Shown piece after piece: positions 1-6,333 of a stretch of DNA of 8,567 bases. The position numbers and the translations under genes were made by a program. Position 1 is the first letter of the stretch; each line of letters begins with the position of its first letter. Source of the stretch: Bacteroidota bacterium (GTDB taxonomy: Bacteria > Bacteroidota > Kryptoniia > Kryptoniales > JAKASW01). The notes under the pieces are model-generated. The model searched no databases, was not told the DNA's origin, and saw nothing but the letters and a program-made list of their open reading frames with translations. The stretch is taken from positions 1 to 8,567 of the forward strand of contig JAJYOS010000228.1 of assembly GCA_021796055.1 (NCBI GenBank), written 5' to 3'.

Positions 1-925
1 GGACCTTGACACTCCTCGCGGTGACATCAACTTCCGGGTAGACGAAGTCGACAGTACCATGATAAGTCTCACCGCTGTTATAAGTCACGGTCGCAGGTGA
101 GCCGAGCTTCAGGAACGGCATGTCGATTTTGAAAATATCTGCCAGAATCCAGACGTGATACAGGTTTGCAACCCTGAAAAGAGTCTGCCCTTCGGAAATT
201 TTCTGGCCGTCGAATACATCCTTCTCCAGAATTACGCCATCGCTCGGTGAATGGATTGTGACGCGGTCGATGACCTTACCCGTTTTCTGCAGCTCGTTGA
301 TTTCACTGTCGCTCATCCCGAAGAATCGGAGTCGTTCACGTGCGCTGCTGATGAGACTGTTTGACGAAGTGACGGTGTTCCCGCTGACATCCGCGAAGCT
401 CACAGATTGCAGGAATTCCTGCTCGGCTGCAATAAGCTCAGGACTGTAAATCACGGCCATCGGCTGGGCTTTACGCACTTCCATGCCGGTGTAGTCGAAA
501 TAAAGCTTGTCAATCCATCCGCTGACACGTGTGTTTATGTCGCTGATGCTCTTCTCATCCGGCATCACCACGCCGTAAGTATCGATCGTCCGCGTAAGTC
601 TTCTGCGTTCGACTGGCGCGGTGACCACGCCGATGTTCTGAACCATCGCCGGATTGATTCTTATCACGTTCGGGTTGTTTTCACCACCGTCCGCATACAT
701 CGGAACGAGATCCATATCCATCGTCGGAGATTTACCTGGATGATTGAAATGGATCGTCGGCGTCATCGGATCGTACCAATAAAGAATTTTCCGGCCGCTG
801 GAATTGTCGGCGACTTTGGCTGAATCGCCGTTTGAACTACTGCTTCCATCTCCTGATTTGCCGCATCCGGCCAGGATAAGCGCTGCCACGATCAACGGTA
901 TGACTGCTAAAATTGCTTTCCTCAT
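1..925 (-). CDS. cusB: CusB-type RND efflux periplasmic adaptor (lipoprotein), partial at its C-terminus
   Basis: Membrane-fusion adaptor of a Cu(I)/Ag(I) tripartite efflux pump, linking the inner-membrane RND pump to the outer-membrane channel. The first 308 residues are visible; the rest lies beyond base 1. A signal peptide ends in a lipobox, L18-A-G-C21, so a lipid-anchored protein is predicted, as in AcrA/MexA and unlike E. coli CusB. Residues 49-77 form the CusB heavy-metal-binding segment: YWYDPM, then PGK, then MDMDLVPMY. M54, M69 and M71 have the same spacing as the three metal-binding methionines of E. coli CusB. Next come the barrel-sandwich start (around DINTRVSGWIDKL), a helical hairpin (around SPELIAAEQEFL), the returning lipoyl-like half (HSPSDGVILEK) and the start of the beta-barrel (NLYHVWILADI). 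The ATG overlaps the stop of the upstream channel gene as ATGA and has a strong ribosome site, so the two are probably translationally coupled. Family certain; metal Cu/Ag likely from the Met motif. Confidence 0.93.
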   Translation of the reverse strand, partial: MRKAILAVIPLIVAALILAGCGKSGDGSSSSNGDSAKVADNSSGRKILYWYDPMTPTIHFNHPGKSPTMDMDLVPMYADGGENNPNVIRINPAMVQNIGVVTAPVERRRLTRTIDTYGVVMPDEKSISDINTRVSGWIDKLYFDYTGMEVRKAQPMAVIYSPELIAAEQEFLQSVSFADVSGNTVTSSNSLISSARERLRFFGMSDSEINELQKTGKVIDRVTIHSPSDGVILEKDVFDGQKISEGQTLFRVANLYHVWILADIFKIDMPFLKLGSPATVTYNSGETYHGTVDFVYPEVDVTARSVKV

Positions 926-2217
926 TTGACACCTCTATAATCTTCTGAGCCTTCTCCGACAAGGTTCGAAATCTCGGCCGAAGCGGAGAAATATTCCGAT
1001 TCTATTTTCGCAAATTCTATTTTCGCATTTATCAATGTTGTAAGATTATCGATCAGCATCGCGAATGTCGTTTTGCCGACCGAGTAGGATGACAGCGAAG
1101 AGTTGTAGGTCGCCTCATACTGCGGGATCAATTCCTTGGAATAAAGCGGGATAAGCTTCGCCTGCGCTTCCGCATCGGCATATGTCGAGCGAAGCCGGCT
1201 GCCCAGCGCGAGCGCGACCGCGCCATATTGTTCGTTTGCGGCATGCTGCGTAAAATTCGCCTCATCGATTATCTTTTGCTGGCGGTCCCCGAAAAAGATT
1301 GGAAGGCTTACTCCTACCTCAACGCTCATGAGATTAGGTGCTTTCATGCCGGTCGGCATAAGAGCGCCGCGAAATCCGTACGAAACGCCGGCGGTGATAT
1401 CCGGGATCGCGGCCTTCTTGGCATACGCCTGCTTTGCCACGGCTGCGCGCTCGATGTTCTTTACCTGTCTCAGGTCGGGGTTTTCGCTCTGTAGTTGAGC
1501 CTCCAGTGTAGAGAGCGATTCGAGCTTCGGCAGCGATAGCGTATCTACATTTATACTGTACGGAGCATTCCTTCCGAGTATGGCTCCGAGCCTCGCCTCC
1601 AAATCGGACAGCTTGCCCTGCATGGTGATGATGCCCGACTGTACCATTGTAAGCTCGGCGGTGGCACGGAAGACGTCCTGCTGCGGAACCTGGCCAACTG
1701 CGAAAAGCTGTTCGGCAACCTTCACCACGCTTTGCAGAAGTCGCTTTTTGTATTCAAGGTACCGTATCGATTTTTCGACGCTGTATGTCTGGCCATAGAC
1801 TTCTTTCAGATTGGTCACGACGTCAAGAGTGACACTCGCCAGTCTGTCCGCCGAAGATTCATAGCCGTATTTCTCCACATCAGCCGCTGCAGATAACTTC
1901 CCGAACCACGGGAACATTTCCATTAAAGTGAAGTCCGGCACCATGGTCATGGTCTCTGACGTGAAATTGAAATCAGTCGGGAAGTTCATGGCACCCACCC
2001 TGAGTTGTGGATCCGGGAGAGTTCCTGCCGGACCTATCTTCGCCTGTGCCGCCATCGATTGATAGCGGGCCATCTGGATTTCAGGATTGTTGCGCACCGA
2101 TGTGGTGATGAGACTATCCAGCTGAGACTGCCCGAACGCATTGACCACAAACAGCAGAACAATCACCAGCCCCAGTTCAATATTCAGAATTGAGAATTTA
2201 AAATTCTTAAACAACAT
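922..2217 (-). CDS. TolC-family outer-membrane efflux channel (CusC-like)
   Basis: Outer-membrane factor forming the trimeric exit duct of the tripartite efflux system; 431 residues from the chosen start, normal for the family. The N-terminus is a basic, then hydrophobic signal peptide (about residues 1-29, ending near NAFG before QSQ) without a lipobox cysteine. The typical OMF opening follows (SLITTSVRNNPEIQMARYQ), then LPDPQLRVGAMNFPT and a Met-rich stretch before EMFPWFGKL. That arrangement is characteristic of channels from heavy-metal (Cus/Czc-type) operons. Two internally similar helical halves are evident, the second around LRQVKNIERAAVAKQAY. The reading frame is open to a TTG at 2244, but ATG at 2217 is preferred because GGAAAGG lies six bases upstream and the signal peptide then starts normally. 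The gene lies 167 bases after the small exported protein gene and overlaps cusB by 4 bases. A Cu/Ag role is inferred from CusB. Confidence 0.9.
   Translation of the reverse strand: MLFKNFKFSILNIELGLVIVLLFVVNAFGQSQLDSLITTSVRNNPEIQMARYQSMAAQAKIGPAGTLPDPQLRVGAMNFPTDFNFTSETMTMVPDFTLMEMFPWFGKLSAAADVEKYGYESSADRLASVTLDVVTNLKEVYGQTYSVEKSIRYLEYKKRLLQSVVKVAEQLFAVGQVPQQDVFRATAELTMVQSGIITMQGKLSDLEARLGAILGRNAPYSINVDTLSLPKLESLSTLEAQLQSENPDLRQVKNIERAAVAKQAYAKKAAIPDITAGVSYGFRGALMPTGMKAPNLMSVEVGVSLPIFFGDRQQKIIDEANFTQHAANEQYGAVALALGSRLRSTYADAEAQAKLIPLYSKELIPQYEATYNSSLSSYSVGKTTFAMLIDNLTTLINAKIEFAKIESEYFSASAEISNLVGEGSEDYRGVK
930..936 (-). promoter_or_regulatory. Ribosome binding site for cusB
   Basis: AGAGGTG on the minus strand, four bases before the cusB ATG and inside the last codons of the channel gene. 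It fixes the adaptor start at 925 and fits coupled translation through the ATGA overlap. Confidence 0.75.
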
Positions 2218-2223
2218 ACTTCG

Positions 2224-2230
2224 CCTTTCC
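2224..2230 (-). promoter_or_regulatory. Ribosome binding site deciding the channel start
   Basis: GGAAAGG on the minus strand with a six-base spacer to ATG at 2217. The alternative starts (ATG at 2232, TTG at 2244) lack an equally well-placed site. Confidence 0.65.
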
Positions 2231-2384
2231 ATTTTCCTTTGCAATGCAGCGACAATTCACTGCACAATGAGAACATCAGAAGAAAAAATTGACAAGCACC
2301 GATGACAAAAGAGGTAGCTGAAGGAGTAAAATACATCCGGCGCCTGGACCTTTGTCCAAGAGGACTTATCAGTTAGGAAAGGAC

Positions 2385-2819
2385 TTAAATGCGAAGATTA
2401 CTATTGAGGGTTAGGATATCTAAGGGAGGCGAAACAGCGGCAGGCAGCAGGTAATGGCTAGCAGAAAGTAACTGAATAGCAACCGTCGAAAGAGAATTAC
2501 CGATAATAATTGCTGCCGGCACAGAGTGTTGAACGGACTTGTGTAAATCCGTGAAACTATCCAGCGTACTCTTCTTCGAGGTGACTAGTTTGATGCAGTC
2601 GCCCTGGATGAGCTGCACAACGTTCGAAATTGACTTAACATCCTGAGACTGACCGCAGGTGATTTCCGAATTACTTGTCTTCGATTTCATATGAACGGTT
2701 GGACCATTGACGCGTTGCTGCATCATTGTGCAGAAATAGGTTGAATAGGCATACTGAACCTGGCCGACAAGGAAGGTCGATAAGACTAACAGATTCAAAT
2801 ATTTGACCAATCTACTCAT
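2385..2819 (-). CDS. Small exported Cys/Met protein at the head of the cus operon, unknown function
   Basis: 144-residue protein with no function I can name. Residues 1-25 look like a Sec signal peptide (basic MSRLVKY, hydrophobic LNLLVLSTFLVGQV, small residues near YAYS). The mature part carries three cysteines (C30 in YFCTMM, C55 in ITCGQ, C75 in GDCIKL) with M32, M33, H43 and M44 nearby, which could bind soft metals. A second hydrophobic stretch (about residues 101-130, PAAIIIGNSL to LLPAAVS) could touch or span a membrane. The tail PPLDILTLNSNLRI is distinctive. Its position, same strand and upstream of the channel and CusB genes, suggests an accessory envelope protein of metal export, for example a periplasmic Cu/Ag chaperone or sensor. 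That role is inference. The ATG at 2819 has only a weak upstream purine run (AAAAGA). Real-gene support: signal peptide, length and operon position. Confidence 0.72.
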   Translation of the reverse strand: MSRLVKYLNLLVLSTFLVGQVQYAYSTYFCTMMQQRVNGPTVHMKSKTSNSEITCGQSQDVKSISNVVQLIQGDCIKLVTSKKSTLDSFTDLHKSVQHSVPAAIIIGNSLSTVAIQLLSASHYLLPAAVSPPLDILTLNSNLRI

Positions 2820-2972
2820 TCTTTTAAAAACCCAACTTGCGCGCTAATAAAACAGAGTCCACGTGACGAAGTTCCACAAATATGATGCCGGCAGAGTGCG
2901 CGCGGATTCTCGCGATTTCCACAAATTTGGGCATGACATTCCAAAAACGTGAGCCGCTTCTGCGTAATTCTT

Positions 2973-2991
2973 CCCCATGCGTGGCATGGGG
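2973..2991. repeat. Perfect 8-bp inverted repeat with 3-base loop
   Basis: CCCCATGC, loop GTG, GCATGGGG: a 19-base perfect hairpin. It sits inside further nested complementary pairs (GCGT 2962-2965 with ACGC 2992-2995; CCGCT 2954-2958 with AGCGG 3009-3013; TTTCCACAAATT 2916-2927 with AATTTGGAAA 3018-3027, imperfect). There is no T-run after it on either strand, so it does not look like a simple terminator. It could be the core of a dispersed repeat, a structured RNA, or a G-tract operator. Confidence 0.7.
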
Positions 2992-3198
2992 ACGCGAGAT
3001 TCTATGCCAGCGGATGGCGAATTTGGAAAAAAATTGGAGCACGTCGACAGAGATTTCACGCCTCGAAAATTTCTGGGACACGGAAAGGCGCCGTTTCTTC
3101 AGGTTGAGGCGTACAACTAGTAACGCAGTGGCCTTAACTGGACGGCAATTCTTAGAACGAGTTAAGCGTCATGAAGATGAATAGCATTGTCTTTAAGA

Positions 3199-3215
3199 TT
3201 TTGCCAGTGGCAAAA
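3199..3215. promoter_or_regulatory. 17-bp perfect palindrome, candidate operator for the dehydrogenase
   Basis: TTTTGCCA, centre G, TGGCAAAA: perfect 8-bp arms around one base. It ends 80 bases before the GTG of the dehydrogenase, in an AT-rich stretch. Length and symmetry are those of a dimeric repressor site. A second short dyad (AAGAT-TTTT-ATCTT, 3224-3237) follows. No regulator gene for it is visible here. Confidence 0.45.
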
Positions 3216-3231
3216 ATTGTTTCAAGATTTT

Positions 3232-3239
3232 TATCTTTG
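3232..3239 (+). promoter_or_regulatory. Possible Bacteroidota-type -7 box (TATCTTTG)
   Basis: TATCTTTG matches the TAnnTTTG -7 element known for Bacteroidota primary sigma promoters and lies 56 bases before the dehydrogenase start. No good upstream TTTG/TTG element at the usual distance was found, so this is weak. Confidence 0.2.
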
Positions 3240-3280
3240 ATGAAGATGGAATAAGAACAGGTCTCCGACCAATCTCAAAG

Positions 3281-3288
3281 AAAGGAAG
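3281..3288 (+). promoter_or_regulatory. Ribosome binding site for the GTG-started dehydrogenase
   Basis: AAAGGAAG, seven bases before GTG at 3296. It supports the GTG as the true start. Confidence 0.7.
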
Positions 3289-3295
3289 ACTTAGA

Positions 3296-4312
3296 GTGAA
3301 AGCGACAGTAATATATGGGCCGCGTGATGTGAGGTTTGAGGAACGCGAAGATCCAAAAATCATTAAGCCGACGGACGCCATCATCAGAACCTCGGCAACC
3401 TGCGTCTGCGGTTCGGACTTGTGGACTTACCGCGGCATACAGCGAATTGCCGAACCAACTCCATTCGGACACGAATACTGCGGGATCGTCGAGGAGGTGG
3501 GAAGCGAGGTAAAATCAATTAAACCGGGAGAGTTCGTGATCGGATCTTTCTTCTCCTCCGATAACACTTGCCCACACTGCCATGCAGGCTATCAATCCTC
3601 TTGCGTGCAGAAAGAGTTGGTCATCGGGGCCCAGGCGCCATTCCTTCGAGTTCCGCTCGCGGACGGTACGCTGGTCGCGACGCCAGACATCCCACCGGAC
3701 GACTTAATTCCAAGTTTGCTCACACTTTCCGATGTCATGGGCACCGGATGGTTTGCGGCCCAAGCGGCAAACGTAAGACCGGGCTCGACCGCGGTGGTCG
3801 TTGGTGACGGAGCGGTCGGGCTTCTCGGTGTGCTCTCGGCAAATCAGATGGGCGCCGGAAGAATAATCGCAATGAGCCGTCACGAATCGCGGCAGAAACT
3901 CGCGCGCGAGTTCGGCGCCACAGATATCGTAAGCGAGCGAGGGGACGAAGGCGTTGCTCGCATCAAAGAATTGACAAAAGGAGTAGGCGCGGACTCGTTG
4001 CTGGAGTGCGTAGGCACACAGGAATCGATGATGCAGGCGATCGGCTCCACACGACCCGGCGGAGCTGTAGGATTTGTCGGAGTCCCCCACGGGGTTCAAA
4101 TAAAAGGAGAAGAGTTGTTCAGGACTCACGTTCGCCTCCAAGGAGGCCCGGCGCCGGTAAGACGTTATCTGCCCGAGTTGATCGATCTTGTGTGGAAAAG
4201 AAAAATAAACCCAGGGAAGGTCTTCGACCTGACGATTCCTCTCAATAAAGTCTCTGAGGGATATCGTGCCATGGACGAACGGCGCGCGATAAAGGCTCTC
4301 CTTATTCCATAG
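3296..4312 (+). CDS. Zinc-dependent medium-chain alcohol dehydrogenase family protein
   Basis: 338-residue NAD(P)-dependent oxidoreductase of the zinc-type MDR superfamily, predicted cytoplasmic; substrate unknown. The N-terminal GroES-like domain carries the catalytic-zinc site: C38 in CVCGSD, and H59-E60 in PFGHEYCGIVEEVG. The structural-zinc lobe is reduced: NTCPHCHAGYQSSC has three cysteines instead of the classical four (CxxCxxCx7C). The Rossmann domain has G170-D-G172-A-V-G175. The second strand ends in AMSRHESR with no acidic residue, which favours NADP(H) over NAD(H) by family precedent. The C-terminal PGGAVGFVGVPHG and LQGGPAPVRRYLPEL stretches are characteristic of one widespread uncharacterised subgroup. 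The GTG start has a good ribosome site. The gene stands alone, divergent from cus and convergent with ars, and nothing in sequence ties it to metals. Confidence 0.9.
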   Translation: MKATVIYGPRDVRFEEREDPKIIKPTDAIIRTSATCVCGSDLWTYRGIQRIAEPTPFGHEYCGIVEEVGSEVKSIKPGEFVIGSFFSSDNTCPHCHAGYQSSCVQKELVIGAQAPFLRVPLADGTLVATPDIPPDDLIPSLLTLSDVMGTGWFAAQAANVRPGSTAVVVGDGAVGLLGVLSANQMGAGRIIAMSRHESRQKLAREFGATDIVSERGDEGVARIKELTKGVGADSLLECVGTQESMMQAIGSTRPGGAVGFVGVPHGVQIKGEELFRTHVRLQGGPAPVRRYLPELIDLVWKRKINPGKVFDLTIPLNKVSEGYRAMDERRAIKALLIP

Positions 4313-4354
4313 AGTCGGAAACTTAGCCAATGTCAACTCAATCGGCGAGCAGCA

Positions 4355-4381
4355 CCCGGCGGAGTTTTATCCTCCGCCGGG
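4355..4381. terminator. Strong GC hairpin between convergent genes, probable bidirectional terminator
   Basis: A 10-bp perfect stem, CCCGGCGGAG (4355-4364) with CTCCGCCGGG (4372-4381), around a 7-base T-rich loop. It lies in the 80-base gap between the dehydrogenase stop and the acr3 stop, where both transcripts end. Neither side has a proper T-tract, so it may act as an mRNA 3'-end stabiliser or a Rho-assisted terminator. Confidence 0.7.
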
Positions 4382-4392
4382 AAATCATTCGT

Positions 4393-5448
4393 TCACGCTT
4401 CCGAGACTTCGGGAAAGTACCTCTTCTTGAACCGTAACGCCACGTTCACCAGGCCGATCAGCACCGGAACTTCTACAAGCGGACCGATAACGGACGCGAA
4501 TGCTTCCCCTGAATTTATCCCGAAGACAGCAATGGCCACAGCGATAGCGAGCTCAAAGTTGTTGCTCGCTGCAGTGAAAGAAAGTGTCGTCGTCTTGCCG
4601 TAATCCGCGCCGACCCGCTTCCCCATCCAGAACGAGACGAAGAACATTATTATGAAATAAAAGGCAAGAGGGATCGCGATCCTCACGACATCAAGCGGGA
4701 TCTGCAAAATGAGTTTCCCCTTCAATGAGAACATGACAAATATCGTGAAGAGCAGAGCGGCTGGAGTGATCGGGCTTATTCTGGGAACAAACTGTTTATC
4801 ATACCATTCCCTTCCTTTCCCTTTTATCAGCAGGAATCTCGTCGTTATTCCGGCAATGAATGGCACTCCAAGGTAGAAGAAGACGCTCTCGGCGATTTGG
4901 CCAATGGTGATATCAACCTTGAATGAACTAAGTCCGAGCCACCTCGGTAGTATGGTTATGAAGACGTACGCGTATAGAGAATAGAACAGGACCTGGAAGA
5001 CCGAGTTGAAAGCGACGAGCCCCGCGGCGTATTCGGTGTTCCCCTGCGCCAGCTCGTTCCAGACTATGACCATCGCAATGCACCTCGCTAGACCGATGAG
5101 GATAAGGCCAGCCATGTATGTCGGATAGTTGTGAAGGAAAACTATCGCCAGGACGAACATCACCACCGGGCCTACGACCCAGTTTTGTATGAGAGACAGC
5201 GACAAAATCTTTCCGTTGCTGAATACTTTGCCAAGTTCCTCATATTTTACTTTGGCGAGGGGCGGGTACATCATAAGAATGAGCCCGACCGCGATAGGTA
5301 TGTTCGTCGCGCCACTGCTCATCGAATCCCAGAAAGAAGCGATGCGAGGCACGACGGAGCCTGCCGCGACGCCGAGGAACATGGTCATGAAGATCCATAA
5401 CGTAAGATATCTGTCGAAGAAAGATAATCTTTTAGAGACTGTCGCCAT
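4393..5448 (-). CDS. acr3: Acr3-family arsenite efflux transporter
   Basis: Inner-membrane As(III) exporter of the BART superfamily; 351 residues with about ten hydrophobic segments, normal for Acr3. Family marks: C123 in [17 protein letters not shown], matching the essential membrane cysteine of characterised Acr3 proteins; the adjacent N131-E132; and the [17 protein letters not shown] motif with N297 and E299. The frame is open further upstream to 5604, but that extra 52-residue stretch is basic, lies inside arsC and has no Acr3 character. ATG at 5448 ([20 protein letters not shown]) is chosen because it gives the usual short cytoplasmic N-terminus. It overlaps the arsC end by 17 bases with only a purine-rich AAAGAAAAG as ribosome site, which suggests coupled translation. 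It is the last gene of arsR-arsC-acr3 and is followed by the shared hairpin. No ArsA-type ATPase is present, so export should be driven by the membrane gradient. Confidence 0.95.
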   Translation of the reverse strand: MATVSKRLSFFDRYLTLWIFMTMFLGVAAGSVVPRIASFWDSMSSGATNIPIAVGLILMMYPPLAKVKYEELGKVFSNGKILSLSLIQNWVVGPVVMFVLAIVFLHNYPTYMAGLILIGLARCIAMVIVWNELAQGNTEYAAGLVAFNSVFQVLFYSLYAYVFITILPRWLGLSSFKVDITIGQIAESVFFYLGVPFIAGITTRFLLIKGKGREWYDKQFVPRISPITPAALLFTIFVMFSLKGKLILQIPLDVVRIAIPLAFYFIIMFFVSFWMGKRVGADYGKTTTLSFTAASNNFELAIAVAIAVFGINSGEAFASVIGPLVEVPVLIGLVNVALRFKKRYFPEVSEA

Positions 5449-5899
5449 ACTTAATTTTCTTTTCTTTAATCTCTTTGAGATAGAACTCGTAAAAAGTCTT
5501 TCTGATGTCGTCCCGGACAGCGCGGAAAGTCGAAATGACTTCGTCCTCCGAGCCTGCAGCTTGCGCGGGATCTTCAAATCCGACGTGCAAGCGGTGTTCA
5601 ACATTCCCCGTGAAGAACGGACACGTTTCCCTTGCGTTGTCGCAGACCGTTATGACATAATCGAAAGACTGCGACAGAAATTCCTGGACAGTTTTTGTCT
5701 TATTGTTGGAAATATCTATTCCGACTTCTTTCATTACCAGGACAGCCTTGGGATGAACCTTACTGGCAGGGGCAGTGCCCGCTGAATAAACCTGGAGATC
5801 ATCCGCGAAGGATTTGAGAAAGGCTTCCGCCATCTGGGAGCGGCAGGAATTGCCCGTGCAGAGAACTAGTATCCTCGTTGCGATTCTCTGGCCCGTCAA
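5432..5899 (-). CDS. arsC: Arsenate reductase, thioredoxin-coupled (low-molecular-weight phosphatase type)
   Basis: Cytoplasmic enzyme reducing As(V) to As(III) for export by Acr3. It has 155 residues from the chosen start. The P-loop is C14-T-G-N-S-C19-R20-S (CX5R) followed by QMAEAF, the low-molecular-weight phosphatase fold. A redox pair C86 and C93 in [12 protein letters not shown] matches the cysteines that relay the disulfide to thioredoxin in Staphylococcus aureus ArsC. FEDPA near the end supplies the conserved Asp-Pro. An ATG at 5965 exists in frame, but using it would bury about 70 bases inside arsR and add 22 residues not seen in the family. TTG at 5899 is preferred: it overlaps the arsR stop as TTGA and has AAGAAGGG nine bases upstream. 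Start confidence is moderate, family confidence high. Confidence 0.95.
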   Translation of the reverse strand: MTGQRIATRILVLCTGNSCRSQMAEAFLKSFADDLQVYSAGTAPASKVHPKAVLVMKEVGIDISNNKTKTVQEFLSQSFDYVITVCDNARETCPFFTGNVEHRLHVGFEDPAQAAGSEDEVISTFRAVRDDIRKTFYEFYLKEIKEKKIKYGDSL

Positions 5900-6309
5900 G
5901 CGGCAATTCCCTTCTTCCGCATGAGATTGCGCAATTTCTTTTCGGGTACGAAACCCACGACGCATTTATCTCCCTCGCGAAGCTTGAGTCTTCCAGTCAG
6001 TGCGTCAATGTCCGAATCGAACGGCTCCCCCACGCAATAATCTTTCACGAAATCGAAAAGTGCGGCGTTCGCATCGTCGGTCATATTCGGATGATAATAC
6101 CCCCAGGTCCCGTTTCTGTCGACTTCCACCAGGCCGGCCCGGCGCAGCATGACAAGACCCTTCGACACCTGGTATTGCGGGAGTTTCAGCGCATCCACTA
6201 TCTCGCAGACACACAGGGACTTCTTCGACGCCGCGAGGAGATGGGTGACCCGAAGCCGGGTCTGATCGCCGAGGATCTTGAGTATTTCAGCCTTTGAATT
6301 GGCTCTCAT
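5896..6309 (-). CDS. arsR: ArsR/SmtB-family arsenic-responsive repressor
   Basis: Winged-helix transcriptional repressor of the ars operon, 137 residues. The helical start (KAEILKILGDQTRLRVTHLL) is the usual ArsR entry. S31-L-C33-V-C35-E matches the ELCVCDL metalloid-binding motif of the alpha-3 site, with C33 and C35 as the expected As(III)/Sb(III) ligands. The recognition helix is around LKLPQYQVSKGLVMLRRAGLV, and the wing is around VDRNGTWGYYHPN. The protein is longer than the compact E. coli ArsR. Its C-terminal extension contains C92 and C116 and a basic tail (KKLRNLMRKKG), whose role is unknown. It is the first gene of arsR-arsC-acr3, and its stop overlaps the arsC TTG. The upstream dyad at 6314-6333 is a likely autoregulatory operator. 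The leader is very short, with only AGG about nine bases before ATG as ribosome site. Confidence 0.95.
   Translation of the reverse strand: MRANSKAEILKILGDQTRLRVTHLLAASKKSLCVCEIVDALKLPQYQVSKGLVMLRRAGLVEVDRNGTWGYYHPNMTDDANAALFDFVKDYCVGEPFDSDIDALTGRLKLREGDKCVVGFVPEKKLRNLMRKKGIAA
5909..5916 (-). promoter_or_regulatory. Ribosome binding site supporting the TTG start of arsC
   Basis: AAGAAGGG on the minus strand within the last codons of arsR, nine bases before TTG at 5899. Confidence 0.6.
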
Positions 6310-6313
6310 GCCT

Positions 6314-6333
6314 ATATGCCTATATTTGCATAT
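6314..6333. promoter_or_regulatory. Candidate ArsR operator (AT-rich dyad)
   Basis: ATATGC (6314-6319) and GCATAT (6328-6333) form an inverted repeat with an 8-base AT-rich spacer. A tandem TGCCTATA (6309-6316, 6317-6324) overlaps it. The dyad starts right after the -10 hexamer and covers the expected transcription start of arsR, so a bound repressor would block polymerase. AT-rich dyads at this place are typical of ArsR/SmtB operators. Confidence 0.6.

Larger units (their letters stand above)
2820..3295. other. Gene-poor divergent region between the cus operon and the dehydrogenase
   Basis: About 475 bases separate the minus-strand cus genes from the plus-strand dehydrogenase. Reading frames exist on both strands (plus 2882-3184, 100 codons; minus 2824-3081, 85 codons). 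Neither product has a recognisable fold, signal or motif, and neither has a convincing ribosome site. The stretch contains a hairpin at 2973-2991, a larger imperfect dyad around it, a repeated TTCCACAAAT (2872-2881 and 2917-2926), and a 17-bp palindrome at 3199-3215. It must also hold the promoters of both flanking units, but none is clear enough on the cus side to mark. Confidence 0.6.

Noticed and set aside
407..823. 138-codon plus-strand frame
   Set aside because: Lies antisense to cusB, whose motifs are unambiguous; product has no recognisable features.
2245..2264. TGCAG...CTGCA dyad and a TTGTCA-like -35 upstream of the channel gene as an internal promoter
   Set aside because: Arms are 5 bp with a 10-base gap and the matching -10 is poor; could be chance.
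2345..2365. GTCC/GGAC/GTCC alternating hairpins between the small exported protein and the channel gene, suggesting an attenuator
   Set aside because: Stems of only 4-5 bp, no T-run and no leader peptide; too weak to call.
2882..3184. 100-codon plus-strand and 85-codon minus-strand (2824-3081) frames as genes
   Set aside because: They overlap each other on opposite strands and show no signal, motif or convincing ribosome site. The region is better explained by its inverted repeats.
3704..4336. 210-codon minus-strand frame
   Set aside because: Antisense to the dehydrogenase, whose zinc and Rossmann motifs are clear; the frame is a by-product of codon bias.
5189..5785. 198-codon plus-strand frame
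   Set aside because: Antisense to acr3 and arsC; no domain, and the minus-strand proteins are certain.
5878..6297. 139-codon plus-strand frame
   Set aside because: Antisense to arsR; shadow of a well-identified gene.
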